64,000 nt of DNA from contig OY821518.1 in assembly GCA_963682025.1 (NCBI GenBank), positions 147,747,095 through 147,811,094 on the forward strand. The letters are read 5' to 3'. The notes below the pieces were generated by a model, which worked only from the letters and a program-made list of their open reading frames with translations, had not been told where the DNA came from and ran no database searches. Source of the stretch: Cordilura impudica. Taxonomy: Eukaryota > Arthropoda > Insecta > Diptera > Scathophagidae. The position numbers and the translations under genes are program-made. Shown piece after piece: positions 46,922 through 58,034 of this stretch; position 1 is the first letter of the stretch, and each line of letters starts with the position of its first letter.

Positions 46922-46959
46922 GTACGTATTTTCTTCTATTATTGCGAATTTTACTGCGT

Positions 46960-47500
46960 AGATATTATGAGAATAACTGGGTGTCCACATTCTCTAACTG
47001 TTGAATCTTTAGTGTTATAAAGAAAAAATTTCGTTGCATTAGCTGAGTCTCCGATATAAGTATTACATACATACATCAATTTTCATTTTCTGTGCAAGAA
47101 ATTACATAAGTTTGACATTATGGTGCGCTCTAAATATTAATATATTTTCAGACTATTCGTTTTTTTTTTCAAGTTAAGTATGTTGGTATAGTTCCGCATT
47201 TAGGTTAAGTTGTATCTTTGGGTTTGGTATATTTGTGTTAGATCTTAAAATATTTTTGCCTGTCTCAAAAATGGTTTTCATGTAGGTTGATTTCTTCGTC
47301 GGGGTGCTTGTCCTTTAAAAGCGGCAATCATAGTTATAACTGATCCATTTTTGACTTTTGTAGAGAGCAAATAATTCGAAAGACCCAAATTAGCGAATAT
47401 TGTGCATGATGAAGCAGTTAGAACTTTGTGAGGTGCCCATCGCAACAGCAGATATTTGTCTTAATGAAACAATATTTCTATTCACCAAATACGGCCTTTT
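46960..47500. other. AT-rich sequence without a gene
   Basis: Nothing recognised. Confidence 0.4.
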
Positions 47501-48255
47501 TATACCCTATACCACTATGTGGTTTGGGTATAATGACTTTGTGCTGCTGTTTGTAACAACCAAAAATATTTGACCTACACCCATCTTTAATTATACCAAT
47601 CGAATCAGAATCACTATCTGATTCGATTTAACGATGTCCGTCCGTCCGTCCGTCCGTCCGTCTGTGTGTCCATGTAAAACTTGTAATCAAACTGCAGGTC
47701 GCAAATATGAATATATTTTGATCAAATTTGGCATTTGTTCTTTTATCGACCATGGGATGAACGCTATTGAAATTGGTGAGAATCGGTCCATGTTCAGACC
47801 TAGCCCAATACAAATGACCTCTATGAAATCAACATATATTGCCATAAGATCCAAATTATCATACAAATCTTAGTCAAATTGGGTTTGTATATATATATTA
47901 TATCCATTAATCAGTAGTCCAAAAATGATCCCTAATGGATAACTCTTAGTCATAGGCCCCATATAGAGCTGCTTCCCGATCTTCACTTAAATCTATCAAA
48001 AAACAAAAATATTGCACTGATTCTTCTCAAATTTTTTTTGTATATATTTTTAGAAAATACTAGAGACTTTACCAAACATGGTCAGGATCGGTCCATTTTT
48101 GGGCCTAGTCCCCATATAGATATAGCATCCAAACTCAAATTTGGTTTATGCTTATTTTTTATATCCAGTTAGTTGGGCCTAACAGATAGGGTCTCTATAC
48201 GCATAGTATAGGGTATCATATAGTCGGTCTCGACCGACTATAATTTTCTTACTTG
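47501..48255. repeat. Dispersed repeat with (CCGT)n core, copy 2
   Basis: About 755 bp, collinear with 20582-21378 from TATACCCTATACCACTATGT to GACTATAATTTTCTTACTTG. The minus-strand and plus-strand open frames across the CCGT core are produced by the repeat. Confidence 0.85.
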
Positions 48256-50269
48256 TTTTTCTTGATTTTATCATTCAAATGTAACAGTTCAAGTAAATAT
48301 CACTGTTGACTGTCTTTCCTTTTTCAATGTAATAAATTAAAGTAATAGCACGCACATCCAAAAAAAACTGACGTTATGACCTTGCCTACGTACAGAACTG
48401 TTTTTGTCTTCTTTTCCACTTTCAGTCAAATGTTCGGTGACTCTTTCTCCACTGTATATGTTTCATCTATGGTTATGAATCAATGCAAATCCGACTTTAA
48501 TGTATTAATCGTCAAACATCCTTAAAATACTGTTTTTGTTCCATTGTGGGCATACGTCATATTGCACACAGCCTCTCATTTCCAAATGTTTAGATTCTGG
48601 TATGGCCACCTCAATTAAGTAGTCGACCACTGCGATTTTCATCTTTTTTTTAATGTAAACCAACCCTTAGGGATTCCTTCCTAAAAATGCCGTACATTAT
48701 GTTGATCTAGCAAAAAAGTTTCTACAAAAACAGTGAGAACATGTCTACCGAAATATAGTATATAAGGAATATAATTGTTCCCGATAACCTGGACCATACC
48801 AGATAAAACTTTCACGAACCATACCTGGTAATACAAATAACAATATATATTTTTCAAAGAAATATACGCGATCAAGTTAAAAAAGAATTATATTCAGTGA
48901 CATGCGTATTATTTGCAAATAGTGCAAATCAAGAAGACACGTTTACAAATCAAATCATATGTATGTTTGACAACATCTTGATGTGTCTCTTAAAAAGTAT
49001 AAGCGAATATACATTTTTTTAAACAGTATCTTCGAAAGGCATATCTGTTCTTACGATTTATTTTTACAAATTAATACTCATTTCATTTTAATATATTTAC
49101 TTATTGACTGCATTTCATTTGACTACGAATAGCTTACAAGAGCCAATATCAAATTATTGCCAATGAATGTAAAGGAAAATCACAAAGTCACATATAGAAA
49201 ACGTGCATTAAGCACAAACATGCTATATATGCATACAGGATAGGGCTTCTGCTGATGGAATATAGCGATAGTAATGTGGTAGTATATTAAGTATTCTCTT
49301 CTTTACACACAGCTCTGTGCTATTACTTAGATATCCAATGTATAGGCAGGACCGAGTCATGAGTTATGCCTGTTTAGGTTGATTTCAAATTTTATAATTT
49401 AAACGTTATTAAATTTGAGTAATTAATGGTACATATAGATTAGAGTATCCCCTGAATTCGAAATGCATTAAAAACATAAAAAAAATTGTATTAAAGTCTG
49501 GTTATCTTGAGTTTAAAGACAGAATCGAAAAATTATTGAAACACTATTTTTATTAACTGTTTTTATTTATAAACAAACATCAAAATTGACTCCTCAAATT
49601 GGTTGAGTTCACGGGTGGTTATTACATTATGGAAATATTTTGGGCAACACCTTAGATTTTTCAGTTCCATACATTGAAGTTTGTAATTTGTATTATCGGG
49701 AATTTTAAAGTGGAGAACAATAAAAAAAAAAATTGAGGTTAAAATTCATATTTTACATTCCAAGTTTGATAAATTTCATTCTGAAATATTTTTAATAAAA
49801 TTAACTATTTTGTGTTCTGTGGGCAGAAATGACGCCTTTACATAAATATATTTGAAAAACAAAGAATTATTTAAATACCCACTTTAAAACTTGTCAAAAT
49901 ATTTCTAAAAATAAAACCTTCGACCTACTTATTTTAATTTTAATATTAAGTTTATTAATTGCTAAAATAAACAGATACAAACATTTTTGAAAGTAAAAAC
50001 ATTATGTCTGTCGGCATATTTAGATGCCGCATGATTTAAAAAAAAAACATTTTAATTATATAAGTATATTTCAAAGTTTCGATGTAAGAAATCCCGAAAG
50101 GAATATTTCAGTAACATGTTAAAACGACAACGTCATTTGAAATATGGCAGATGGGTTAATGTTTCTTTTTTTTTTGATATGTTCCTAATGACCAGTGATT
50201 GTAATTACTTGTTGTGATATTAAACTTCCTATGGTCGTCCTAAGCAGGAATAATTAAAACAAATATGCT
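48256..50269. other. AT-rich sequence without a gene
   Basis: No coding or structural signal was recognised over 2 kb. Confidence 0.4.
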
Positions 50270-51200
50270 GTAATTTTGTTTTCTGTCTGCGACGTTTCGA
50301 CACTATGGTTGGTGTCCTCATCAGGCGTCTAATTTTATTTAATAATAATTAAGAATATACATTTATTATCACTTTAACAAATTTATGTGAATTTTTTTTT
50401 TTATAAAATAATTGTTACCTTAATAGTATTATTACACACTTAATCTAAATTTTACATTTTAATTTTATTTATTAAGTACTAAATTGTACGTGTTACTAAT
50501 GTGATCACTGTCTTCTTTAATGTTTACTGTTTTGTCAATATGTTTCTTAATATGCAAACTTTCAAGTGTTATTCTTTTATTTGTTTTTGTCTCTCTTTCC
50601 AAGACTTTGATGTTGTCAAAATCAAAGTTGTGTTTATTGTCAAATGCATGTTGAGAGAGAGCTGTTGTTGTTATTCCTTTCTCAACTGTTCGTTTGTGTT
50701 CTTTCAACCTAATCTCTAATTGTCTTTTCGTTTGTCCAATATATATTCTGTTACATTGTTGGTGGACATTACCATTGCATTTTATTTGGTATACTACATT
50801 GTGTTGTTTGTGTAAGTCTGTTTTCGTTTTTTGGGTGTTAAAAAGCTTATTCAATGTTTGATTTGGCTTCGAAGCTATTTTAATAGTTTCAGTGTTTATC
50901 AGATTTGTTATGTTTTTCCTATTCGTTATTGTTGGTAAATATGGTATAGTGGCAAAAGTCGTTTTTTGTCCGTTAACTGAGTTAGATGTTGCGTTGTTAT
51001 TTTGTGTGTTATTATTTTGGGTTTCATTTATTACTGTGGACATTAATTTGTTAATATATTTAATAGGATAATTATTTTTAGTCAAAATTGTTCTTAGTTT
51101 CTTTATGTTATCTTTTAGGAAAATGTTATCACTAATGTTTATTGCTGTTTTTATAAGATTTTTTGCTGTGTTTTTCTTCTGTATAGTTAATGTTTCCATT
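50270..51200 (-). mobile_element. Penelope-like element, 5'-truncated
   Basis: A minus-strand coding end with a GIY-YIG nuclease is followed by CGACGTTTCGACACTATGG (about 50289-50307) and GGTGTCCTCATCAGGCG, the motif set common near the ends of Penelope-like elements. The reverse transcriptase is missing. Homology stops near 51200, where the element is truncated. No target duplication was found. Confidence 0.7.
50465..51200 (-). pseudogene. Penelope-like protein, C-terminal part with GIY-YIG endonuclease
   Basis: The open frame extends to 51277 but is related only from about 51200. An Asn/Lys-rich linker after the reverse transcriptase (NLIKTAINISDN, LTKNNYPIKYINKLM) comes first. Then the nuclease: VVYQIKC, a Cys/His insert, RIYIGQTKRQLEIRLKEHK, TALSQHAFDNKHNFDFDNIK, and the final EDSDHISNTYNLVLNK. 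YIGQTKRQL and the R..EHK pattern are the core of the GIY-YIG fold. The missing reverse transcriptase makes it non-functional, though this part keeps an intact frame. Confidence 0.8.
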
Positions 51201-51279
51201 ATAAAGAAATGGTTGTATTTGTAAATTATGTACATATGTATGTATTTAAACAATTTTTGGACAATATTGTTCACCATAA

Positions 51280-52143
51280 CAGTTTTTGACCAATATTTCG
51301 CTGGGTATGATTAAAATGCTGAAAAAATTTATACAATACCACCCAAAAAGAAGTCCATTTATTTTTTTAAACAATTTCGATATAATAATTCTTTGAGTTT
51401 CCAAGAAAGGCTTCCCTAAGAGACATGTTTTTACCAACCAACGGACGTAATGATAGGTACCAGGAAATTATCCTCAAAATATAAATCATAACTTGATGAA
51501 TTCTAAATAATATCTCTAGGCTGTATTTCGGTTAACTGAAGACGAAGAAATTCTCTCTTCTCATTTTGTGTTCAAATACTGATTGCAACACGACCTCAAA
51601 ATGTGATGGAGTTAGACCAAGTACAACAAATTTTTATCTAGCTGTTTTTCTATTAAGGTGTTGGAAGCTGGTGTGTCAAAACACATACATAGAATTTTAT
51701 CTCCAATGCCCCATTCCTCTAGACTATTGCAATAGCTTCTGCCTGATTGATACCTGTCCTATTCTGTAATGCACGGACCTCCAGTTGTTCATCATTTCTT
51801 TTGTTTACTAATATTGCCAACCGTTCAACATATTCTTTCTCGAGAAATCTTGGTAAAATTTTTCCATCCCAATAATCAACAGTCCTATCTAAGTCCTATT
51901 TTTAAATCCTCTGCTTGATTTTCTATTACCTTTGATTTGGAAATGATATTCTGCGCTTTCATACGGTACTTCTGCTAAGAGCTAATCCTCGACTCCCAGC
52001 TGTTGCGCAAATTGTTCGCACAGCATTTCTATTAGATATTTTACACCTATCTTACAAAATTGATAACTTTTCCGTTAGTACTTCTTTATATCCGCAACTG
52101 TATTTCCTATCTTACTTGCTATTTGATTATTCGATTTTTCCAT
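51280..52143. other. Sequence with a possible minus-strand coding relic
   Basis: Minus-strand frames with LLAEVPYESAEYHFQIKGN near 51980 and MEKFYQDFSRKNMLNGWQ near 51850 look coding-like but are broken and unrecognised. The relic may continue beyond Transib A at 58035-58390, which would make Transib A an insertion in an older element. Confidence 0.25.
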
Positions 52144-52726
52144 CGTCGCACAGTGGACCATATTTTGAGAAGGCGGCCAAAAAGCATTTTTATTTGTTAC
52201 CGATTTTAAAGTAATGTTATTCATTTGAAAGTAAATACTAGTAAAGCTCGGAAGCCAAAAAATTGCGACTCTATCTCAACTATATCACAGCGAACAGGGT
52301 CTTCGAAAATGGGCTTTCTCAGTATTTTGCTAAAATTAAAAATTTCTTTGTAAATTTTTATTTTTGAATGACTGAAACTGTTTTGATTTAAAAGATTTTG
52401 AAGTAAAATAAATTTTGTATAATTTTATGGCTTCCATACTATTAATGTTAAAAATGTAAAATCACTGAGTCATTCCGAAATTTAAAAAAAAAAATTTTAA
52501 AAAAGGGTCAAATTTTCCGAAAATCTCCTACTTAATAGAGCATAACCCCTGCCAGTCAAAAGCAGTCAGAAAAAATCTTGCACTTTTCTATAGTCCGAAC
52601 CCTCCGCTATACTCCTATACCCCACTATATACCCGCCAGTTTCCGCCCGTGTGCACCAGAACAATTTTTCTGACCCAAGGTTATCGATTTTCTGCAAAAA
52701 TTTATGAAAACAAAAGTTGTCCACTA

Positions 52727-52870
52727 TGTGGTTAGGATATATTGGTTTGAGGTGATGTTTGTAACTGCCAAAAATATTGGACCTTTATCATCTTTTATTA
52801 CTTTCTGAGTCCATTAAACGATGTCCATTAGAGTCCATTAAACGATGTCCGTCCGTCCGTCTGAGTGTTA
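52727..52870. repeat. Fragment of the (CCGT)n-core repeat inside Transib A
   Basis: CACTATGTGGTTAGGATATA, GTAACTGCCAAAAATATT and CGATGTCCGTCCGTCCGTC are shared with 47501-48255. GAGTCCATTAAACGATGTCC is duplicated within it. Confidence 0.65.
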
Positions 52871-53094
52871 TGAATACAAAAGTTGGTCGTACCGGTGCAC
52901 CGCGGTGTATTTGTTTGCGTGTCGGTAGCGTTGTCAGGAGTTGTTATATACTTATAAAAAAGGGTTGAGATATAATGCACTTAATTGTTACAGGTACATT
53001 TACATAGGTATCTTTCAAAAACATTAATAGTCTGAATTAGAGTTATATAGTTTAAATACCTGACAAAATGGGAAACAATTTAAATAACAGGTAA

Positions 53095-53290
53095 ATGGCA
53101 AAAAAAAAAAACCATTGCGACATAGCCCTTTAAGATATGAGCAGGTATGCTTCACATTTTAAAAGGGGTTAGGGTGTGGGTTTTTTATGCTTCTAAAAGT
53201 GGTAATAAAAGATAAAAATTTGCAAATGGTAAAAAAAAAAACTATTGCGACATAGCCCTTTAAGATATGAGCAGGTATGCTTCAATAAAA
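53095..53290. repeat. Duplication spaced 130 bp in the Transib A leader
   Basis: ATTGCGACATAGCCCTTTAA followed by GATATGAGCAGGTATGCTTCA occurs at 53114 and again at 53244, each after a poly-A run. Confidence 0.9.
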
Positions 53291-53649
53291 GTTAAAAATT
53301 TTTATTTTACATAATTGTAAGAAAGAGTATTTATAATAATGTTTCCACAATTATTATTCATTACAATTTATGCAATGGCTAAGTACTGCTACAGAGATCT
53401 GGCAGATATTTATTTTCAACGAAATGATGTAGACGGTGTAATTTTGCACATAGTGAGCAACGACTTCTTTAAGAATTGTAACCTAGAAGACATTGAAATG
53501 CACAAAGGAAAATTAGTGGAAATTAGAAGTATAAATGCAAAAAATATTCAAAATTCAAAAATAACGATTGTTTGTTTGGACAGAGTTGTATCTTCTGAAA
53601 TTAATACAAAGTAAAGCTGTATGGTACGAAAACTGAAAACTAACCACAC

Positions 53650-53760
53650 TGCTCGTAGGCCTGACTTTAGGTGAGTGTGTTAAAGCGCTGACCAAAAAGT
53701 GCAAGTACGAGTGTATGTGAAGGTTCACGGTTCAAAACCTCACGGCCGCCCTAAGTAGAA
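53650..53760 (+). repeat. tRNA-derived (SINE-like) insert
   Basis: GTGAGTGTGTTAAAGCGCTG near 53670 resembles the A-box region of a serine or leucine tRNA. GGTTCAAAACC near 53730 is a near-consensus B box, 50-60 bases downstream, as in long-variable-arm tRNAs. It interrupts the Transib A coding part. GATGAAGGCTGAAATGCCAG further on (53831) may be the SINE body. No acceptor stem is intact, so it is not a working tRNA gene. Confidence 0.4.
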
Positions 53761-55436
53761 AAAATTTTCATATAGAAACAATCTATTCAATTAAAACATA
53801 ACAATTATCACAATGTTCAATAAATCGCTGATGAAGGCTGAAATGCCAGAAACCGGTCCGATTAAGAATACAGTGCAGTTATGAATTTTTGAAATATATG
53901 CTTTCTTCTTCTTTACCACGCACCATTTAAACAAAATTAAAAAAAAAAAATTGCATATTACAGTAGTAATTGCAATATGTCTGAAAAATGACGATAAATC
54001 TAACAAACACAAAATTACTAATTTTGCATCGAATTTGAAAAGACGGTACATTGAATGATCTCATAGCAAGGCAAAGATGTACAAACGTTACCAAGACTGG
54101 TTAATAAAGGAACTTATTTTTGAGAGTGCAACTGCCAACGAAAGTAGAAAAAAGGGTCGACCAGCAAAACCAATTGACGGATGTAGTGAAATATCTCGAA
54201 GGCGCAAGCTGGAGAATATCAATGAAGAAATTTCTCAAAGAATTATTAAGGATTCATTTTTACACCAAATTCAACCAACCCAAAATAAAAAAAATAAAAT
54301 TTAAATAATTGAAAAAATAGTAGAAGCGAGCCCAAGGCGCACAGAGAGGATTTTGAAAAGCATTCCTACACCAATTGAAGATAAGAAATTTACGCCGGAA
54401 GAAGCGTTCGCCCTATTTTTGGATTTGAAATTGACCAAAAATCAATATAAGGAATTGCGGAAGCGAACCAATGAAAATAATTGTTTGATTTTTCCAGAGT
54501 ATCGAGATTTAGATTCTGCCAAAAAAGAATGCTTACTTTCACAATCTGCTATTAGTGTCACTTCAACATCAGCAGAAATAAAATTGCAAGATCTCCTTGA
54601 ACATACTGCAGAACGATTGATAAATACGCTTGATACTGATCATTCAAAAAATTTGGTAATGGCAGCATTACTTTAATTTCTAAATGGGGATGTTATGGAT
54701 CCTCTGGTCAGAAACAATACAAGCAATTTAATGCCGAAAATTCATCAGATGCTAATTTATTTATGGTATCTTTCGTTCCATTGCGCTTAACAAAAAGGTA
54801 TAGCGTCTTAGAACCGTCAACTAGTAGAGCAACAGAAATTGATATATGGAAAAATGAAATTCCTTCTTCAACAAAGTATTGCAGACCAATAAAATTTGCA
54901 TTCAAAAAGGAAACCAAAGATGTCATAACTGAAGAAGTTCAAAAAATAAAAGATCAAATTAAGGAACTTCAACCAGTTATATTTAAATTTGATGACCAAG
55001 ATATTGAAGTACATTTTAAAATGTGTCTGACAATAATTGATGGAAAAGTTGCACAAGCTTTAACTGGAAAAAAGTCAACGTCAAGCTGCATTATATGCCA
55101 AAAGACATCAAGTCAGTTAAGCCAACCCCCACCAGAAGATGATAGTTTTAAGGAAGCCTACGAATTTCGAATGTCCCCTCTTCATGCTAGAAAACATTTC
55201 ATGGAGCATATTCTTCAATTAGGTTATGATTTGGAATTTGGTCCGTTAGGTGAAACAGTGAGAAAAAACAAAGAAAATGAAAAAAAAACAAATTCAACAA
55301 AAATATCTACAGCTAGGCCTCGTAATCGACCAACCAAAACAAGGGGAAGGAAACACAAATGATGGAAATACTGCAAGGGGATTTTTTTCCGATCCGGAAA
55401 CTGCAGCATATATCACAGGTGTAGATCATGTATTAA

Positions 55437-56903
55437 CCCGAATTGTCCCACAATTATTTTTTTTTGGAATATCCAATATTTGCTTGCATCAAATAATTGA
55501 ATGGTGACTAATGATTACAGAAATATTAACAAAACATTTTTTCATTAGGGGGTTTGTTCGGTGGGGGCCGTTGTCATATGGCAACACTGGGTCATACTGG
55601 AAATTTACATGCAAATAAATAAAACCTATGTTAAAATTTTTTTCAAATAATTTCTTTACTTTTAAAAGCAAATAACATTAAATTAAAATTAAATACACAT
55701 TTTTGTAAGTTTTTAAAACAATTCAAAATAGTAAAATAAAATAAATATACACAAAAACATTTTTTTTTTATATTTTACATTTTGGTATGATATTTTTCAA
55801 AACAATTGATGCACATACCAATATTACATTTTTTACAGGCAGTACGCACAGTACTCGTGCAGGTGCCTTCAGCACATCGTCTTTTCTTTTCGATAGTCAT
55901 TGGCCAATGGTTGACTCAATCATAGCGAAGTGCTTCCAGCACCGTACCTTCCAATTTGTGTTTTCGTGTTGCACCAGGTCTAATAGGAGCTACTCCGTAA
56001 TGTATGCAGTAAAATGTCGCAATCTGTCGTCGAAATTCTAATTGTGGCATAGTCTGTTCTAGTAATCTGCTTTTTATAGTTGAAGTCGATTGCTCGTTCG
56101 CAGAAACATCCAAAAGATTTGTTTCTATATTTACTGCAGAGTTGTCCAATATGTCTGTCAAAATATTTTCATCAAATGTGAGTTCGTCATCCGATTAATC
56201 CAACTGAAGTGCACCAGCTGTATCCACATGTTTTCCAGATCGAAATACTATTTCACAGTTTGCTTTTAGTTGACCTGCACATACATTATCTAGGATGGCC
56301 TCCTCTTCATCTAAACCGTCATCTTCACCACTAACCACCCCATTTTCGTTTTCAGGCGGCAATATATGTATAGCTTCAGGTACGACATTTTCGAAACTCA
56401 ACTCTTCCAAATAGTCGATTGTCTCTTGCAGTATTATTTTCCTAGACAAACATTTAAAACTTCACTTTTTAATATTTTGAAAATTCTAGTATGACCCGGC
56501 GTTGCCATATGGCAACGGCGATATAAAATATTAAAAAAACTATATAAAAACAAAACATTTTTAAAAAGTTAATATTTCTAAATAATATCCCATCTATCTT
56601 GATTATAATTCATCATAGGAAACCATTTGGATATAAACATTAGATATTATACAAATATATTTACATCCTCATGAATTCAGATTTGCACTTTTTTGAAATT
56701 TTTTTTTTTTTCAACTTCTTTGTATGACTATCACGTAAAAACTAAACAAGATATTGTCTATCCACTTGTCATGGTAATCAACGGTACTTTTTAGAACACA
56801 AAATCGTCGCCTACTTGAAATTTTAACGATAGTTGATTTTTAAAAAATCTGTAACTGCAGACCATTTCTGCGTTGCCATATGGACACACTGGGACAATTC
56901 GGG
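55437..56903 (-). mobile_element. piggyBac-like element (1467 bp) inside Transib A
   Basis: TTAA flanks both ends (55433-55436 and 56904-56907). Terminal inverted repeats are CCCGAATTGTCCCA, 14 bases, perfect. Longer subterminal inverted repeats of about 35 bases lie at 55565-55603 and 56486-56525 (CATATGGCAAC and GGGTCATACT in both). The minus strand keeps the two ends of a piggyBac transposase. Removing the element with one TTAA restores continuity of the Transib reading frame across the site. Confidence 0.95.
55775..56449 (-). pseudogene. piggyBac transposase with the catalytic domain deleted
   Basis: The start is at 56449. The N-terminal acidic region includes IHILPPENENGVVSGEDDGL and DEEEAILDN. 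It continues to a stop at 56195, then in the same frame SDDELTFDENILTDILDN. After the deletion comes the pre-C-terminal part EFRRQIATFYCIHYG, another stop at 55916, and the Cys-rich domain RRCAEGTCTSTVRTACKKCN then MCINCFEKYH. The Cys-rich end is the typical zinc-binding tail that recognises piggyBac ends. The DDD catalytic core is absent. Confidence 0.85.
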
Positions 56904-58034
56904 TTAATAAGACGATTCAAAATCATATTACAAGTTCTAGCATGCAGCAGAAAGATAAATGCAAAAAAATTTGGAGAGTACGCCAATAAAACAGCTATAC
57001 TTTATATTGAAAAATACTCTTGGAGATATATCCCATCCACAGTTCATAAAATTTTGTACCATGCGGAACAAATAATTCAAAACAATATGCTACCAATAGG
57101 AGATCTATCTGAAGAAGCGCAAGAAAAAAGGAACAAAGACTACAGATTCTTTCGCGAGCACAACACAAGGAAAATGTCCAGATGTTGTACTAATGAAGAC
57201 CTTATCACTATTTTGTTGTGCACTTCAGATCCATATATGTCCAACATTCGTCAAAAATGGAAAACTACCTCTATTGAATTAGACGAAGAAGCTACACAAC
57301 TTCTAGAAGATGAAAATCAAGGCTATTTAGAAGAAATTTTTACTAAAATTGGTTGATTTAAAGTACTTTTTCATTACACTAACAATAAGTTACACTTTTT
57401 TTTTATATAGTTAAAAAATTTTCTTGATTTAAAAATTTATATATTTTGTAAATTTACAATAAAAATTTTTATATTTCATAAATTTACCATAAAAATTGAT
57501 ATAGAAATATTTAAAAAGACAATAAAAAATATTTAACTTAAGCAAAAAAAGACAATAAAAAATATTTAACTTAAGCAAAACATACGAGTTTTTCATTGAA
57601 ACTTCTCTATCTTGAACCAATATAAGGTAACTTTTACGTTCGCTGCTTAATAAATTATATTTTAACTCGGGATCTTTCAAAAAAAAAAACAACCTTTGGT
57701 CCTTGTGCACATTAGGACTAAAAAGTTTACGGGGGCCAAAGTTTGGCATTTTCTGAAAAAATTAACTTAAAAAATTGTTAAAAAGTATTAGTTGTAAAAT
57801 TAACTGAAAAAATAAGACATTATATTTAAAAAAAAACCTTTTTTTACCTTTTAACACTTCACTTTTGTACTAAAATTCAACTACAAATTAAAATGTATTT
57901 TAAGCCCTCCGTAGCAAAACTTAAAGGATAAAGTCTCACCTACCAAACAAAAAAAACTGCATATCAAAATTCTAATCCAATCAAAAGTTATAGATTTTTG
58001 ACCGCCTTCTCGTCAAATGGTCCACTGTGCGTCG

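Larger units (their letters stand above)
53339..57356 (+). pseudogene. Transib A transposase (RAG1-core-like), broken
   Basis: Segments in order: N-terminal CYRDLADIYFQRNDVDG (53390); KKGRPAKPIDGCSEISRR (54150); FTPEEAFALFLDLKLTKNQY and LEHTAERL (54380-54620). Then a frame change and GCYGSSGQKQYKQ, where the first catalytic Asp expected from Transib B is Tyr (codon TAT at 54694-54696). Next ALTGKKSTSSCIICQ with a CxxC and RMSPLHARKHF (55040-55190). Then TNDGNTARGFF with the second Asp (55361-55363). The piggyBac interrupts at 55437-56903. After it come EKYSWRYIPSTVHKILYH and LSEEAQEKRNKDYRFFREHN with the Glu (57111-57113), and CTSDPYMSNI. Stops, frameshifts, the Asp loss and the insertion make it inactive. 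Confidence 0.88.
52149..58029 (+). mobile_element. Transib A (5881 bp including a nested piggyBac)
   Basis: A perfect 5-bp target duplication CGTCG lies at 52144-52148 and 58030-58034. Both ends start with CACAGTGGACCAT, then after five diverged bases GAGAAGGCGG. The heptamer CACAGTG equals the consensus recombination-signal heptamer. Exactly 23 bases follow, then AAAAAGCAT (left) or AAAAATCTA (right). Contents: a leader with a piece of the CCGT repeat (52727-52870), a 130-bp-spaced duplication, the transposase remnant in several frames, a tRNA-like insert, and a piggyBac. Without the piggyBac the element is about 4.4 kb, a usual Transib size. Confidence 0.95.

Noticed and set aside
47628..47873. 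Open frames on both strands at the CCGT core
   Set aside because: The same frames appear in the copy at 20.7 kb and come from the dispersed repeat.
53650..53760. A tRNA gene
   Set aside because: A-box and B-box resemblance only; no intact acceptor stem or anticodon arm, so described as SINE-like.
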